From contig CACCQD010000002.1 of NCBI GenBank assembly GCA_902547925.1, forward strand, positions 41,813 through 105,812: a stretch of DNA of 64,000 nucleotides, given 5' to 3'. This DNA is from an uncultured SAR116 cluster alpha proteobacterium. GTDB lineage: Bacteria; Pseudomonadota; Alphaproteobacteria; Puniceispirillales; Puniceispirillaceae. A program made the translations under genes and the position numbers. This document shows, in pieces, positions 25,043 to 33,325 of the stretch. The notes beneath the pieces are model-generated. The model had not been told where the DNA came from. It saw only the letters and a list, made by a program, of their open reading frames with translations, and searched no databases. Position 1 is the first letter of the stretch. Every line of letters starts with the position of its first letter.

Positions 25043-26695
25043 TCACTGATCTTTTTTCTTAGATGACCTGAGCTCTTTGAGCTTAACCTCGGTGATTTCA
25101 AGAGCTACCTTAGAACGCTCTCTAATTTCTGAAGTTATTTCCTGTCGCCATTCGAAATAAGCGGCACACAGCTCTTCGGTGTGGTCTTCTAAGCGCTCTA
25201 AAATAGTATCTTCAAACGGCTGTCGCTGAAACTCTCGACGATATTCATTACCTTCATCGTCAATACCCAATTCATAATCATCCATGGTAGCCCAATACTT
25301 TTGTTCGCTATCATCGAATGTCGTATTATAACCTTCGTACCACAGATTAATTTCCAGTTCGGCGAGCATGGTGTCTGGCGGAGATATGGCGCGACTTGTA
25401 TCGAAATAAGTATTGAAAGCACTCCATTTGCAAGTCATGACATTGGAGCGTTCTAAGTTAAAGATATCGCGAATGCTTGAAGGTTGCACCCGTTGAACTT
25501 TCTTTGAAAGTTCAAACCTACTTTGACCATAATAAACTTGATGTGCCAATACTTGGTCACCGCCAATGTCGTCCCATTCATTTGCGATCCAAGATAAATC
25601 TAGTTTTTCCTTAACCTGAAAAAAATGATCATTGCCAAAATGACTAGGGCTATTTAGTGCTCTTTCGATCTGATCTTCATAACTAATTCCATGCAACCTT
25701 GAAAAGGCTGGTTTTGATTTTAGACGTTCGTAAAAGCGCCTATTTCTATGAAGGGGATAGGATTTCCAGATACCTAATTGATCAGGTATTACGTCGAAAA
25801 TTTTAGAAAAATTGCGACTAGGTATCAGCACTCCAGTTGTTGGTGTGGAAGCAAAAACTAAATTTGGTTGGTTACTTTTACCGATAGGATATATGCCCAA
25901 ACTGACTGTTTCCAAACCGACAATTGAACATTCCTCTTTTTCACACTGCGCTGGCACTTCACCTTCCTCATTAGTGTGCCAATAGAGTCCTGGAGATGTT
26001 GATCTGATTATCGAAAACAATCGAATCTCAGGGAAACTATTCGATTTCCAACCATCATGGTTCACTTGAAAAGCATATTTATTCCCTGTCTCTTCTTGCT
26101 GCTTTTTTAGTGCTGAAGTGGGCACAGCATTGTATTTCCGAACACCCGTAAAGTACTCTTGCACTTTGCATTTTTCGAATATGAATGTTGCATATCTGTT
26201 TAAGTGCTTTGAGGCTTGCTCTTCGACAGTTTGGGAACTTCCTTCTGACTCCTCAAACTTTGAGAATCTCGTGCCATCAAATAACTGAACTACAAGCTTT
26301 GCCCGGTTTTCACCGGTTAGTGTAGCGGTGGCAGTTACAATACTCACGTAGTCGTGAAGTTTATGACTGAGGTTTTTCAATGTTGAGGCAGTAGGTTCTT
26401 TTCCTGGCTTAATGCGGAAGCGCCCCAACCTCTCTACAGCTTTTACATTTTGAGTGTTCAAAGCCAACGCCATCATATCGCCAAGATGCAGTTGTGTTCG
26501 ACTAAAATGACTTAGTATTTCTCCAAGATTACGGGCTAGCCTAGCGCGTGTTGGGTCATTGACCCTCTTAATATCTTGAATGCTTTGCTCAATAAGAAAA
26601 GCTGCGCTATCATCTAAGCTATCAATTTGTTTATGGACAGGGGCTTTGTCGCTCACTTTGCCGCCTCCCGGTTGGAATGGAATGATTTCTGCCAT
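25043..26695 (-). CDS. Unrecognised island protein, 550 aa
   Basis: I recognise no family. The protein has a polar, probably disordered start (MAEIIPFQPGGGKVSDKAP), a helical N-terminal third and a mixed alpha/beta centre with many aromatic residues. Its very charged C-terminus (SEIRERSKVALEITEVKLK then SSKKKDQ) may be helical. It has no signal peptide or membrane segment. It lies 9 bases downstream of a DUF4258-like gene in the same operon. Its position on a tRNA island would fit a defence or replication role, but nothing in the sequence proves this. Confidence 0.55.
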   Translation of the reverse strand: MAEIIPFQPGGGKVSDKAPVHKQIDSLDDSAAFLIEQSIQDIKRVNDPTRARLARNLGEILSHFSRTQLHLGDMMALALNTQNVKAVERLGRFRIKPGKEPTASTLKNLSHKLHDYVSIVTATATLTGENRAKLVVQLFDGTRFSKFEESEGSSQTVEEQASKHLNRYATFIFEKCKVQEYFTGVRKYNAVPTSALKKQQEETGNKYAFQVNHDGWKSNSFPEIRLFSIIRSTSPGLYWHTNEEGEVPAQCEKEECSIVGLETVSLGIYPIGKSNQPNLVFASTPTTGVLIPSRNFSKIFDVIPDQLGIWKSYPLHRNRRFYERLKSKPAFSRLHGISYEDQIERALNSPSHFGNDHFFQVKEKLDLSWIANEWDDIGGDQVLAHQVYYGQSRFELSKKVQRVQPSSIRDIFNLERSNVMTCKWSAFNTYFDTSRAISPPDTMLAELEINLWYEGYNTTFDDSEQKYWATMDDYELGIDDEGNEYRREFQRQPFEDTILERLEDHTEELCAAYFEWRQEITSEIRERSKVALEITEVKLKELRSSKKKDQ

Positions 26696-26704
26696 AGCGC
26701 GCTC

Positions 26705-27061
26705 TTAGCTATACAACGCGAATGACTGGTTATCGTTAGCGTGAGCTCTTTTGAAGTCATTTCGACATCTCTTTCGCTCTGCGGTGTAGTATTTTCCCTT
26801 TTTGTCATTTCCAATCATACATGTCTTAATGACACCCTCAGCTGTACAGACTATAACTAGTCGAGAAATTTTTGAGGCTAAGTCGCTCTGTATTCCGGCG
26901 CTTTTGAGGGCACGGCTTTGTGAATTGCTGACTGATAGGGCAAAATCGCCAGACCCGACATTCACTTCACGATCTGCATATTGCAAAAATAACTTGAATG
27001 TTTTGCCCGTAATTCCTCTTTGGTTGAGTCTTTTGTTTGCGTGTTTAGTTAAGTTAAACAT
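26705..27061 (-). CDS. DUF4258-like small protein
   Basis: A 118-residue protein whose first part, TKHANKRLNQRGITGKTF, fits the DUF4258 pattern (His-x-x-x-R, then QRGI). The C-terminal part is basic and Cys-containing (GKYYTAERKRCRNDFKRAH). DUF4258 has no firm function, though members occur in toxin-like gene pairs. It is the first gene of the operon with the 550-residue protein. The start has AAGGA nine bases upstream, inside a possible RNA stem. Confidence 0.6.
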   Translation of the reverse strand: MFNLTKHANKRLNQRGITGKTFKLFLQYADREVNVGSGDFALSVSNSQSRALKSAGIQSDLASKISRLVIVCTAEGVIKTCMIGNDKKGKYYTAERKRCRNDFKRAHANDNQSFALYS

Positions 27062-27067
27062 GGTGAT

Positions 27068-27123
27068 AAATCCTTTCTATTTCGTCATCACCACCAAGAT
27101 TTAGCAATTCAAAGAAAGGATTT
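27068..27123 (-). promoter_or_regulatory. Leader inverted repeat covering the ribosome site of the DUF4258-like gene
   Basis: AGAAAGGATTT, which contains the AAGGA ribosome site, can pair perfectly with AAATCCTTTCT 34 bases upstream in the message. The stem would hide the ribosome site. Between them lies a tiny reading frame ATG ACG AAA TAG whose stop overlaps the second stem half. The pairing is seen directly; a regulatory role is inferred. Confidence 0.5.
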
Positions 27124-27239
27124 CGTTGTTCAACTCTAATTATTCAACAATTCTATAAACAATAATATATCAATATTTAAACAATATATTCAATATTTCC
27201 AAACAAATTAACGAACAAGTTTATGCCCAGCCATTTACT

Positions 27240-27413
27240 TTCGGACTGACCCTTTTAATCACGCCGCACACATTTCGCCACACTTGGGCCACTAATCAAA
27301 TCATGGCGGGCAAGGATATAAAAAAGGTTGCCGAGTTTATGGGCGATACAGAAAAGACTGTACGCGAAAACTACGAGCATTTATCGCCAGATTACCTTCA
27401 AGATTTTGTATAG
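27240..27413 (+). pseudogene. C-terminal remnant of a second tyrosine recombinase
   Basis: About 57 residues ending at TAG 27411-27413. They include ITPHTFRHTWATNQI (His-x-x-Arg box) and, 28 residues later, the catalytic Tyr in RENYEHLSPDY. The N-terminal part is missing; upstream is an AT-rich stretch and another gene on the other strand. Such fragments are typical leftovers of an older phage or island integrase next to a tRNA gene. It differs from the integrase at 23694-24833. Confidence 0.75.
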
Positions 27414-27460
27414 ATTTTGGCGGGAAAAATCCCCACCTTTGGCGGGATACCCCGCCATTG

Positions 27461-27558
27461 GCGGTGTAGGGTGTCCAACACTGTCCAACACAGTCCACTC
27501 AAAATCAAGGCGCAGAAACCTATTTGTTGTAGGATATAGGTTTCAACAAACAGGATTC
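27461..27558 (-). repeat. Arm L1, tRNA-side copy
   Basis: 98 bases matching 18451-18548 with four differences, followed directly by the tRNA 3' end. It contains AAACCTAT and ATAGGTTT separated by 12 bases, which could pair in the transcript after the tRNA. Confidence 0.85.
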
Positions 27559-27645
27559 TGGTGCGGCCGAGAAGACTCGAACTTCCACGGGGGTTAGCCC
27601 ACAGCGACCTCAACGCTGCGCGTCTACCAATTCCGCCACGGCCGC
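27559..27645 (-). tRNA. tRNA-Leu(GAG)
   Basis: 87 bases including an encoded CCA. The acceptor stem GCGGCCG pairs with the 3' CGGCCGC, the T-loop is GTTCGAGTC, the anticodon loop is TTGAGGT (anticodon GAG, reading CUC/CUU), and the long variable arm is typical of type II tRNAs. Its 3' end serves as the island's attachment site; the gene remains complete. Confidence 0.95.
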
Positions 27646-27784
27646 ACTCTTGAGGTGCCCTCTGTATGTCATCATGACCAGATTTAATCAAGCTGTTAAT
27701 TGGCACGGTATCACCTGTCTGATTTCGTCTCTCCAGTTGCCTGTGCTATAGATCAACCAAGCCGTTTTTTGAAAGACACACAGC

Positions 27785-28669
27785 ATGCCGAAACTCTCTG
27801 GTTCATCCCTGCCCCCGGATCACGCAAATGCGCCGCGCCATTATTTTGCGCCGACGGGCGGCCTGCTGCCGCAAAGCAGGCAACCCGATGACAAGGCGAT
27901 CTTCACCACCGCCTATGCAGTGATCCCAAAGAGCGTTATGAGCGACATCGTCACCAGCTTTTTACCGCATTGGCAGCAGACGCGCCTATGGGTGCTGGCA
28001 CGTCCGCTCAGCGGCTTTGCAGAGACTTTCTCACACTATCTGGTCGAGATCTCACCCACCGGCGGCAGCAACGCCCCGGATGATGATGGCAGCGTGCAAT
28101 CGGTGCTGTTTGTCGTGGCTGGCCACCTGCGTCTGAAGCTGGATGGCACCACATTTGATCTGGAGGCTGGCGGCTACGCCTACATATCGCCCGGCACCAA
28201 CTGGCAGGCCGCGAATATTGGCGATGAACGCGTGCTGTTCCATTGGATCCGCAAGCGCTATCAGGCGGTAGCTGGAATTGACGCTCCCTCAACCTTTGTC
28301 ACCAGCGATGCCGCCATTACCCCTATCGAAATGCCCGATTGTGGCGGTGTGTGGGCGACAACGCGCTTTGTCGATCCGGCTGATCTTCGCCACGACATGC
28401 ATGTCAATATCGTTACTTTTCAGCCAGGCGGACGCATTCCCTTTGCCGAGACGCATGTTATGGAACACGGGCTTTATGTTCTGCAGGGCAAGGGACGTTA
28501 CCGGCTCAATGATGACTGGGTGGATGTCGAGGCCGGCGATTACATGTGGCTGCGGGCCTTCTGTCCACAAGCCTGCATCGCCACTGGCGATGAACCCTTC
28601 CGCTATCTGCTTTACAAGGATGTAAATCGGCATATGCCGCTTGGCGCTACGGGGCTTACCCATGGCTGA
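27785..28669 (+). CDS. allE: Bicupin, probable (S)-ureidoglycine aminohydrolase
   Basis: A 294-residue protein with two cupin domains. Domain 1 (about residues 95-150) includes FVVAGHLRLKLDGTTFDLEAGGYAYI; domain 2 (about 205-285) includes FQPGGRIPFAETHVMEHGLYVL with Glu/His metal ligands, then GDYMWLRAFCPQACIATG. The layout and the C-terminal FRYLLYKDVNRHMPL match (S)-ureidoglycine aminohydrolase of allantoin breakdown. No other purine-catabolic gene lies in view, so the role is inferred from the family. Its last eight bases overlap the lipB start. Confidence 0.78.
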   Translation: MPKLSGSSLPPDHANAPRHYFAPTGGLLPQSRQPDDKAIFTTAYAVIPKSVMSDIVTSFLPHWQQTRLWVLARPLSGFAETFSHYLVEISPTGGSNAPDDDGSVQSVLFVVAGHLRLKLDGTTFDLEAGGYAYISPGTNWQAANIGDERVLFHWIRKRYQAVAGIDAPSTFVTSDAAITPIEMPDCGGVWATTRFVDPADLRHDMHVNIVTFQPGGRIPFAETHVMEHGLYVLQGKGRYRLNDDWVDVEAGDYMWLRAFCPQACIATGDEPFRYLLYKDVNRHMPLGATGLTHG

Positions 28670-29330
28670 CGGCCTCACCGATCAGGTTGGCAGGCCAATC
28701 TTCCAAAATTTTGCTGGGCCGCATGACTATGCGCCGACTATTGACGCCATGCGTGACCATGCGGCGGCCATTCGGTCCGGGCGTGTGCCGGAGGCTGTCT
28801 GGCTGCTTGAGCATGCGCCCGTCTATACGGCCGGCACCTCAGCTAAGGATGCCGATCTGCTCAATCCCGGCAATACTCCCACACACAAAACCGGTCGCGG
28901 TGGTCAATGGACCTATCATGGACCGGGTCAGCGGGTTGCCTATGTCATGCTTGACCTGCAAAAACGCGGGCCAGATGTGCGCTGCTATGTACATAATCTT
29001 GAAGGATGGATCATCGATGTGCTTGCTGGGTTTGGCGTTACCAGCCAGCGCCGGATAGGACTGCCCGGGATTTGGGTGGAAACGGGAAACAGCGTCTCTG
29101 GCCTCGACAAGATCGCCGCCATCGGGGTGCGGATCAGCCGGTGGATAAGCTGGCATGGTATTGCCATCAATAACTACCCGGACCTGGAAGCCTTTCAGGC
29201 AATTGTTCCCTGCGGTGTAAGTGATGGCGGCGTCACCTCGCTTGCCGCGCTTGGTGTCTCGGTCAGCATGAACGAGCTTGACAATATGCTGCAAACGCAG
29301 TTTGACCTCCATTTCCCAAATGGGACGTAA
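28662..29330 (+). CDS. lipB: Octanoyl-[ACP]:protein N-octanoyltransferase LipB
   Basis: A 222-residue LipB. It has VYTAGTSAKDADLL, then GRGGQWTYHGPGQRVAYVML (the conserved RGG-x-x-T-x-H-G-P-G-Q block), the Lys in LDKIAAIGVRISRWISWHG, and the catalytic Cys in VPCGVSDGGVTSL. It transfers octanoate from acyl carrier protein to lipoyl domains of dehydrogenase complexes, the first step of protein lipoylation. ATG 28662 is preferred; a TTG at 28641 would extend further into the bicupin gene. The stop converges with the next gene, nine bases apart. Confidence 0.92.
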   Translation: MADGLTDQVGRPIFQNFAGPHDYAPTIDAMRDHAAAIRSGRVPEAVWLLEHAPVYTAGTSAKDADLLNPGNTPTHKTGRGGQWTYHGPGQRVAYVMLDLQKRGPDVRCYVHNLEGWIIDVLAGFGVTSQRRIGLPGIWVETGNSVSGLDKIAAIGVRISRWISWHGIAINNYPDLEAFQAIVPCGVSDGGVTSLAALGVSVSMNELDNMLQTQFDLHFPNGT

Positions 29331-29339
29331 AACCCCCAC

Positions 29340-29744
29340 TCAGCCAGCGATGTCCAGGTCCTTCAGATAATCCAACACCGTGTCTATCGCCTTTTCTGCA
29401 TCCCTCATCAACCATCCGGCAGCTGGCGTCTCGCCCATCAGGCCATCACTCGGCCCCTCATAATGCAGCAAAAGATTGCGCCGCCCCCGCAGCCAGGACA
29501 GAGCCGCCTTATTGCCCGCATAGGCAAAGGCCATCCCGTCAAGATAGCCCGCAGGCCCCGCCTGTTCATTCGCAATCACATCAACAAGCGTTTGCGCAAG
29601 AACAATACAAGCCACAGATAAGCCAGCCCGCGCTGCCGCCTGCAACTCATCGGCCAAGACCGATGCGTGCGGGCCGAAATCAGCCGTGTCAAGACGTGAG
29701 AGGCGCGACATCACACCGGCTGCCAGTGGCGTCTGAGCGGCCAT
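29340..29744 (-). CDS. Hypothetical protein, 134 aa
   Basis: A 134-residue helical protein without a recognised family. It has a small hydrophobic central helix (GLSVACIVLAQTLVDVIA) and a conserved-looking ALSWLRGRRNLLLHYEGP segment. Its start overlaps the stop of the ATP12-type gene by one base (TAATG), so it is translated with it. It may be a partner of that chaperone gene, but this is only an inference from the linkage. Confidence 0.65.
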   Translation of the reverse strand: MAAQTPLAAGVMSRLSRLDTADFGPHASVLADELQAAARAGLSVACIVLAQTLVDVIANEQAGPAGYLDGMAFAYAGNKAALSWLRGRRNLLLHYEGPSDGLMGETPAAGWLMRDAEKAIDTVLDYLKDLDIAG

Positions 29745-30445
29745 TACTGGGCCGCTCCCAGCAGCCTCAAAAATGTGGCAACGTCATTCAGTTCAGTCTG
29801 AATGAAGCCACGCCTGTGTTCGGCCTCTAAATCGCTTCCCCATCTCTCCACCTGCCACAACTCGTCAAGGAAAGCCGTTTCAAACAGCTTCTTCTGGTCA
29901 ATTTCCCCACGCAGGAACGCCAGACCGAGCACCAGCGAACCGCCTATCGCAACCGCCCGATGCAGCATCCCCAACTCCCAATTATCATGTTGATCGACAG
30001 CCACTTTTAATCCGGAAAGAGAGGCAGTGGGCTGTGTCACCGGCATAATCCCCGACCCAATTTGCAATGGTGCATTCAGAACATCGCTTGACCACTCTAG
30101 CCAAGGTTGCCATTGACTTGCCTGTCTGCGCGAAAGCTCATCATCATTAGCGCGATAACATAGCAGGTCATTGCCACCATAGGCGATAATCTCATCCACC
30201 AGATCCACGCGCTGCGGGGTTACCCTGTCAATCACAGTTACAGCAAGGCTGAACAGAGGCATCCTTGCCGGATCAATCTCATCCTGTTGCGAGTCCCACT
30301 CGCTGGCGATGGCCCGCGCCAATTTTTCAGTTGGCAGGCCAAATTCACGTTGTGCTGGCGAGCGAACAACGCGCCCATCCAGCAAGACGCGATGGCCATC
30401 GCTGCCAGTCTCTGTAGTGACATTCCTGTAAAACCGCTTTTTCAT
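29744..30445 (-). CDS. ATP12-type F1-ATPase assembly chaperone
   Basis: About 233 residues of the ATP12 family. Characteristic parts are the start MKKRFYRNVTTE, VLLDGRVVRSPAQREFGLPTEKLARAIASEWDSQ, DLLCYRA and a C-terminal ELWQVERWGSDLEAEHRRG segment. ATP12 proteins bind the F1 alpha subunit during ATP synthase assembly, in mitochondria and in alphaproteobacteria. It is cytosolic here. The ATG at 30445 fits the family start; an in-frame start at 30487 is less likely. It is co-transcribed with the small gene that follows. Confidence 0.88.
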   Translation of the reverse strand: MKKRFYRNVTTETGSDGHRVLLDGRVVRSPAQREFGLPTEKLARAIASEWDSQQDEIDPARMPLFSLAVTVIDRVTPQRVDLVDEIIAYGGNDLLCYRANDDELSRRQASQWQPWLEWSSDVLNAPLQIGSGIMPVTQPTASLSGLKVAVDQHDNWELGMLHRAVAIGGSLVLGLAFLRGEIDQKKLFETAFLDELWQVERWGSDLEAEHRRGFIQTELNDVATFLRLLGAAQ

Positions 30446-30514
30446 TGCCTCTCGCCTAAACCAAAATTCGGCATGAATAAAGTCCACTCACAATACGCTC
30501 GTTTGCTATTATCA

Positions 30515-31537
30515 TTAGCCCTCATCAAAGGGCCAATCGCCCTTCGGCAGTCGTAGGTCAAGATCGAATAGACTTGTTCGCATATGGCCGGTCAAGGGTG
30601 CCTCAATCAGGACACCATCACCAAGTTGCAAGCGCCAGGCATGCAGATGCAGCCGCTTTGTGACAAGTCCACCAGGATGCGCCTGAGCACCACCATATTT
30701 GCCGTCGCCGGCGATCGGATGCCCCTCATGTGCCATGTGAACACGCAATTGGTGTGTTCGCCCCGTCTGCGGCCGCAACGCCATCAACGCCAGCTTGCGG
30801 CCCATGACGTCAACGCGTCGTGCCTCGGTATGGGCGGATTGACCCTCTGCCGTGACGACCATTTTCTCGCCGCCTCGTCCGGCCTGTTTTTCCAACCGGT
30901 GCCGGATCTGCAGAACTGGTTTTGGAATGCCGACAACCAGTGCAAGATAGGTCTTGGCGATCCGGTGATGTTGAAAATCATCGCCGAGGCGACGAGCCGC
31001 CGCCCGGTTCTTGGCAAGCAGTAGAATCCCTGATGTATCCTTGTCTATCCGATGAACAAGCCGCAGGCGCGCCTCGTTACTGCCATCTGCCAGCGCCATT
31101 AGCATGCCATCAATGTGAGCGTTGGTGCCGGTGCCACCCTGCACCGCTACTCCAGGCGGCTTGTTCAGCGCCAGCCAGTCAATTCCCTCGGCAATCACCA
31201 TCGAGTCCAGCTGCTGCACCAACCTGTTGTCACGGTGAGGCATGTTTTTCGACTTTGGCTTCAAAGCGGGACGTGGAGGTATTCCTGAGCGAAGATGCGG
31301 TGGCAGGCGCACTTCCTGACCTGCGGTGAGACGGTTCGAGGGCTTTGCTTTGGCGCCATCCAGACGAATCAGCCCGGACCTTAGCATCCGTTCAACATCA
31401 CCCTGCGGCAGACCCGGAATCAGTCGCCGCAAAAACCGATCAAGCCGGGTGCCATTCTCGCCTTCGGGCACAATCTCAAACCACCAATTCGGTGTGGCTT
31501 TCTGTACCCCCTCCTCCTCTGGTGTCACGGTGCTCAT
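30515..31537 (-). CDS. RluC/RluD-type 23S rRNA pseudouridine synthase
   Basis: About 340 residues with an S4 RNA-binding domain (TRLDRFLRRLIPGLPQGDVERMLRSGLIRLDG, residues about 30-60) and a RluA-family catalytic domain with the catalytic Asp in RLVHRIDKDTSGILLLAKN, plus GRTHQLRVHMAHEGHPIAGD. It modifies uridines in 23S rRNA; the target site cannot be told. The start is at ATG 31537, which overlaps the crcB stop (ATGA); a longer upstream frame is not supported. It is the last gene of a minus-strand unit with crcB and rarA. Confidence 0.85.
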   Translation of the reverse strand: MSTVTPEEEGVQKATPNWWFEIVPEGENGTRLDRFLRRLIPGLPQGDVERMLRSGLIRLDGAKAKPSNRLTAGQEVRLPPHLRSGIPPRPALKPKSKNMPHRDNRLVQQLDSMVIAEGIDWLALNKPPGVAVQGGTGTNAHIDGMLMALADGSNEARLRLVHRIDKDTSGILLLAKNRAAARRLGDDFQHHRIAKTYLALVVGIPKPVLQIRHRLEKQAGRGGEKMVVTAEGQSAHTEARRVDVMGRKLALMALRPQTGRTHQLRVHMAHEGHPIAGDGKYGGAQAHPGGLVTKRLHLHAWRLQLGDGVLIEAPLTGHMRTSLFDLDLRLPKGDWPFDEG

Positions 31538-31920
31538 GACGGCAGCCTGACAAGCCAGTAACACAGTGCAAAGCTGCCAAGTGACAGACATATTGACAGC
31601 GCAATATAGACCCCAGCCATACCAAGTCCCTGTTTTTGAAAAAGGGCACCAGCATCCAGTGAAAAACTGGAAAATGTTGTCAGCGCTTCCAATAATCCAA
31701 TCGCAATAAAAGCACGCCACGCCTCCGGCACCATCAAGCCACCCGCAACAAGACCAGCAAACAACCCCATCAAGCCACTGCCACACACATTGACAATGAG
31801 CGTTGCAACGGGACCATTGATGCCAAAAAAGCCCACACCCGTCAGCAGCGACACACTGTATCGCAACATTGCACCAAGCGCACCGCCGCCAGCAACGGCT
31901 GCATACATAGCAAGACTCAT
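31534..31920 (-). CDS. crcB: Fluoride ion exporter CrcB (Fluc)
   Basis: A 128-residue membrane protein with four helices. It has the family's N-terminal GGGALGAMLRY, NVCGSGLMGLFAG, and LTTFSSFSLDAGAL, the fluoride-pore TTFS-x-F block. The usual GFCGG before TTFS is replaced here by GLLEALTTFS, a minor deviation. Two copies form a dual-topology dimer that exports fluoride. It begins on the base after the rarA stop and overlaps the next gene by four bases. No fluoride riboswitch is obvious upstream. Confidence 0.88.
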   Translation of the reverse strand: MSLAMYAAVAGGGALGAMLRYSVSLLTGVGFFGINGPVATLIVNVCGSGLMGLFAGLVAGGLMVPEAWRAFIAIGLLEALTTFSSFSLDAGALFQKQGLGMAGVYIALSICLSLGSFALCYWLVRLPS

Positions 31921-33240
31921 CTAGCTGTCCTCATCCGGTGATGTCTGTTTTTCAGCCCGTAGCCTGTCCCAATAGGCAAGCCGCTTGCCAAGCTCGCGTT
32001 CAAAGCCGCGTTCAACAGGATGATAGAAGCGCTGGCGCTCCATTCCATCTGGAAAGCAATTCTGCCCGGAAAATCCGTCTGGATTGTTATGGTCGTAAGC
32101 GTAATTCGCCCCATATCCAAGGTCTTTCATCAATTTCGTCGGCGCGTTCAGAATATGCGCCGGCGGGCTGAGCGATCCGGTTGCAGTTGCCGCACGGCTC
32201 GCAGCCTTGAAAGCAACATGGGACGCGTTTGATTTCGGCGCCGTCGCCAGATAGATCACAAGGCCGGCAATGGCAAGATCACCCTCGGGACTGCCAAGCC
32301 GTTCATAGGCCTGCCACGCAGCAAGCGCCCGTGGCACCGCTTCGGGTTCGGCAAGGCCAACATCCTCTGAGGCAAACCGTGTCAGCCTGCGCAGAATATA
32401 ATGCGGGTCCTCTCCACCGGCCAGCATCCGTGAAAGCCAATAGAGGCCAGCATCCGCGTCTGACGACCGCAGCGTTTTATGTAACGCCGACATAAGGTTG
32501 TAATGTTGGTCCCCTGCCCGATCAAAGGCCGGTGCGCGGCCTGCAACAATCTCAGCAAGCGCGGCAGTATCCAGTGCGGGCTTCGCTGGCAAGCCGATCA
32601 GCAGCGATGCCATGGTTAGCAGATATCGCCCATCACCATCCGCCATCGCAATCAACGCCGTTCGTGCATCCTCATCAAGTGACAGGGTGGCACCAATATC
32701 AGCCTCAACCCGCTTCAAAAGAGCCTCGAGGGCTTCTGACGCAAGGCGTTCACACACGAGCACCTGCGCCCGCGACAACAGAGCACCATTTAGCGCGAAT
32801 GACGGGTTTTCGGTGGTTGCACCAATCAGCGTCACGGTGCCATCCTCAACCCGCGGAAGCAGGCCATCCTGCTGCGCCTTGTTAAACCGATGCACCTCAT
32901 CAACGAACAGCAGGGTTCGCTGGCTAGAGCGCAGACGTTCCTCGGCCCGCGAAAACACCTTCCGCAGATCAGCCACCCCATCAAACACCGCTGAAACAGG
33001 CTCAAACGCCATCTTGGCCTCAGCGGCAAGCAATCTGGCGATCGTCGTTTTACCAGTTCCAGGTGGGCCCCAGAGGATGATTGACGACAAGTTGCCAGCA
33101 TCCAGCATTCGCCGCAGACGACCCTCAGGCCCAATCAACGCCTCCTGACCGAAAACATCTTCGAGCCGTTGCGGACGCAGCCTCTCCGCCAAGGGTGCCG
33201 CATCATCAGCCATTCCAAAATCAAGTTCCGTCATGATCAT
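31921..33240 (-). CDS. rarA: Replication-associated recombination protein A (RarA/MgsA)
   Basis: A 439-residue AAA+ ATPase of the RarA/WRNIP1 family. Walker A is ILWGPPGTGKTTIARLL, Walker B LLFVDEVHRFNKAQQD, sensor 1 LIGATTENPSFAL; the C-terminal half has YWLSRMLAGGEDPHYILRRL and GLAEPEAVPRA, then ANYAYDHNNPDGFSG. It acts at stalled replication forks with single-strand binding protein. An alternative start is ATG 33234. It is the first of three tightly linked minus-strand genes. Confidence 0.92.
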   Translation of the reverse strand: MIMTELDFGMADDAAPLAERLRPQRLEDVFGQEALIGPEGRLRRMLDAGNLSSIILWGPPGTGKTTIARLLAAEAKMAFEPVSAVFDGVADLRKVFSRAEERLRSSQRTLLFVDEVHRFNKAQQDGLLPRVEDGTVTLIGATTENPSFALNGALLSRAQVLVCERLASEALEALLKRVEADIGATLSLDEDARTALIAMADGDGRYLLTMASLLIGLPAKPALDTAALAEIVAGRAPAFDRAGDQHYNLMSALHKTLRSSDADAGLYWLSRMLAGGEDPHYILRRLTRFASEDVGLAEPEAVPRALAAWQAYERLGSPEGDLAIAGLVIYLATAPKSNASHVAFKAASRAATATGSLSPPAHILNAPTKLMKDLGYGANYAYDHNNPDGFSGQNCFPDGMERQRFYHPVERGFERELGKRLAYWDRLRAEKQTSPDEDS

Positions 33241-33267
33241 ATCTTCGCCAAACTTAACGGTCTTCGC

Positions 33268-33298
33268 AAAGAAAAAGGGCTACCAGTGGCAGCCCTTT
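33268..33298 (-). terminator. Intrinsic terminator after rplQ
   Basis: Read on the minus strand, AAAGGGCT (33291-33298) and its complement AGCCCTTT (33274-33281) form an 8-bp stem with a 9-base loop, followed by TTTTTCTTT. It lies about 30 bases after the rplQ stop and before the rarA start, so it ends the ribosomal supercluster. Confidence 0.85.
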
Positions 33299-33325
33299 GA
33301 TCCTTTTGTCGATGCAAGACATGCC

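Larger units (their letters stand above)
16969..27570. mobile_element. tRNA-Leu(GAG)-integrated genomic island with five att cores
   Basis: The outer borders are two copies of the tRNA 3' end core TGGTGCGGCCGA: 16969-16980 at the left and 27559-27570, inside the real tRNA, at the right. Three further cores lie within: 18549-18560 (one base changed), 23099-23110 (inverted) and 24898-24909. Arms next to the cores are shared in pairs, so the island is a set of nested or tandem insertions in one site. It is visibly AT-richer than its flanks and holds one integrase with an in-frame stop, an integrase remnant, broken genes and several unknown genes. Confidence 0.85.

Noticed and set aside
16969..27570. 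Interpretation as a complete prophage
   Set aside because: No capsid, tail, portal or terminase genes are present; the content fits small integrative elements or satellites better.
28008..28678. Minus-strand and alternate-frame ORFs over the bicupin gene
   Set aside because: They are shadows of a well-supported two-domain cupin gene.
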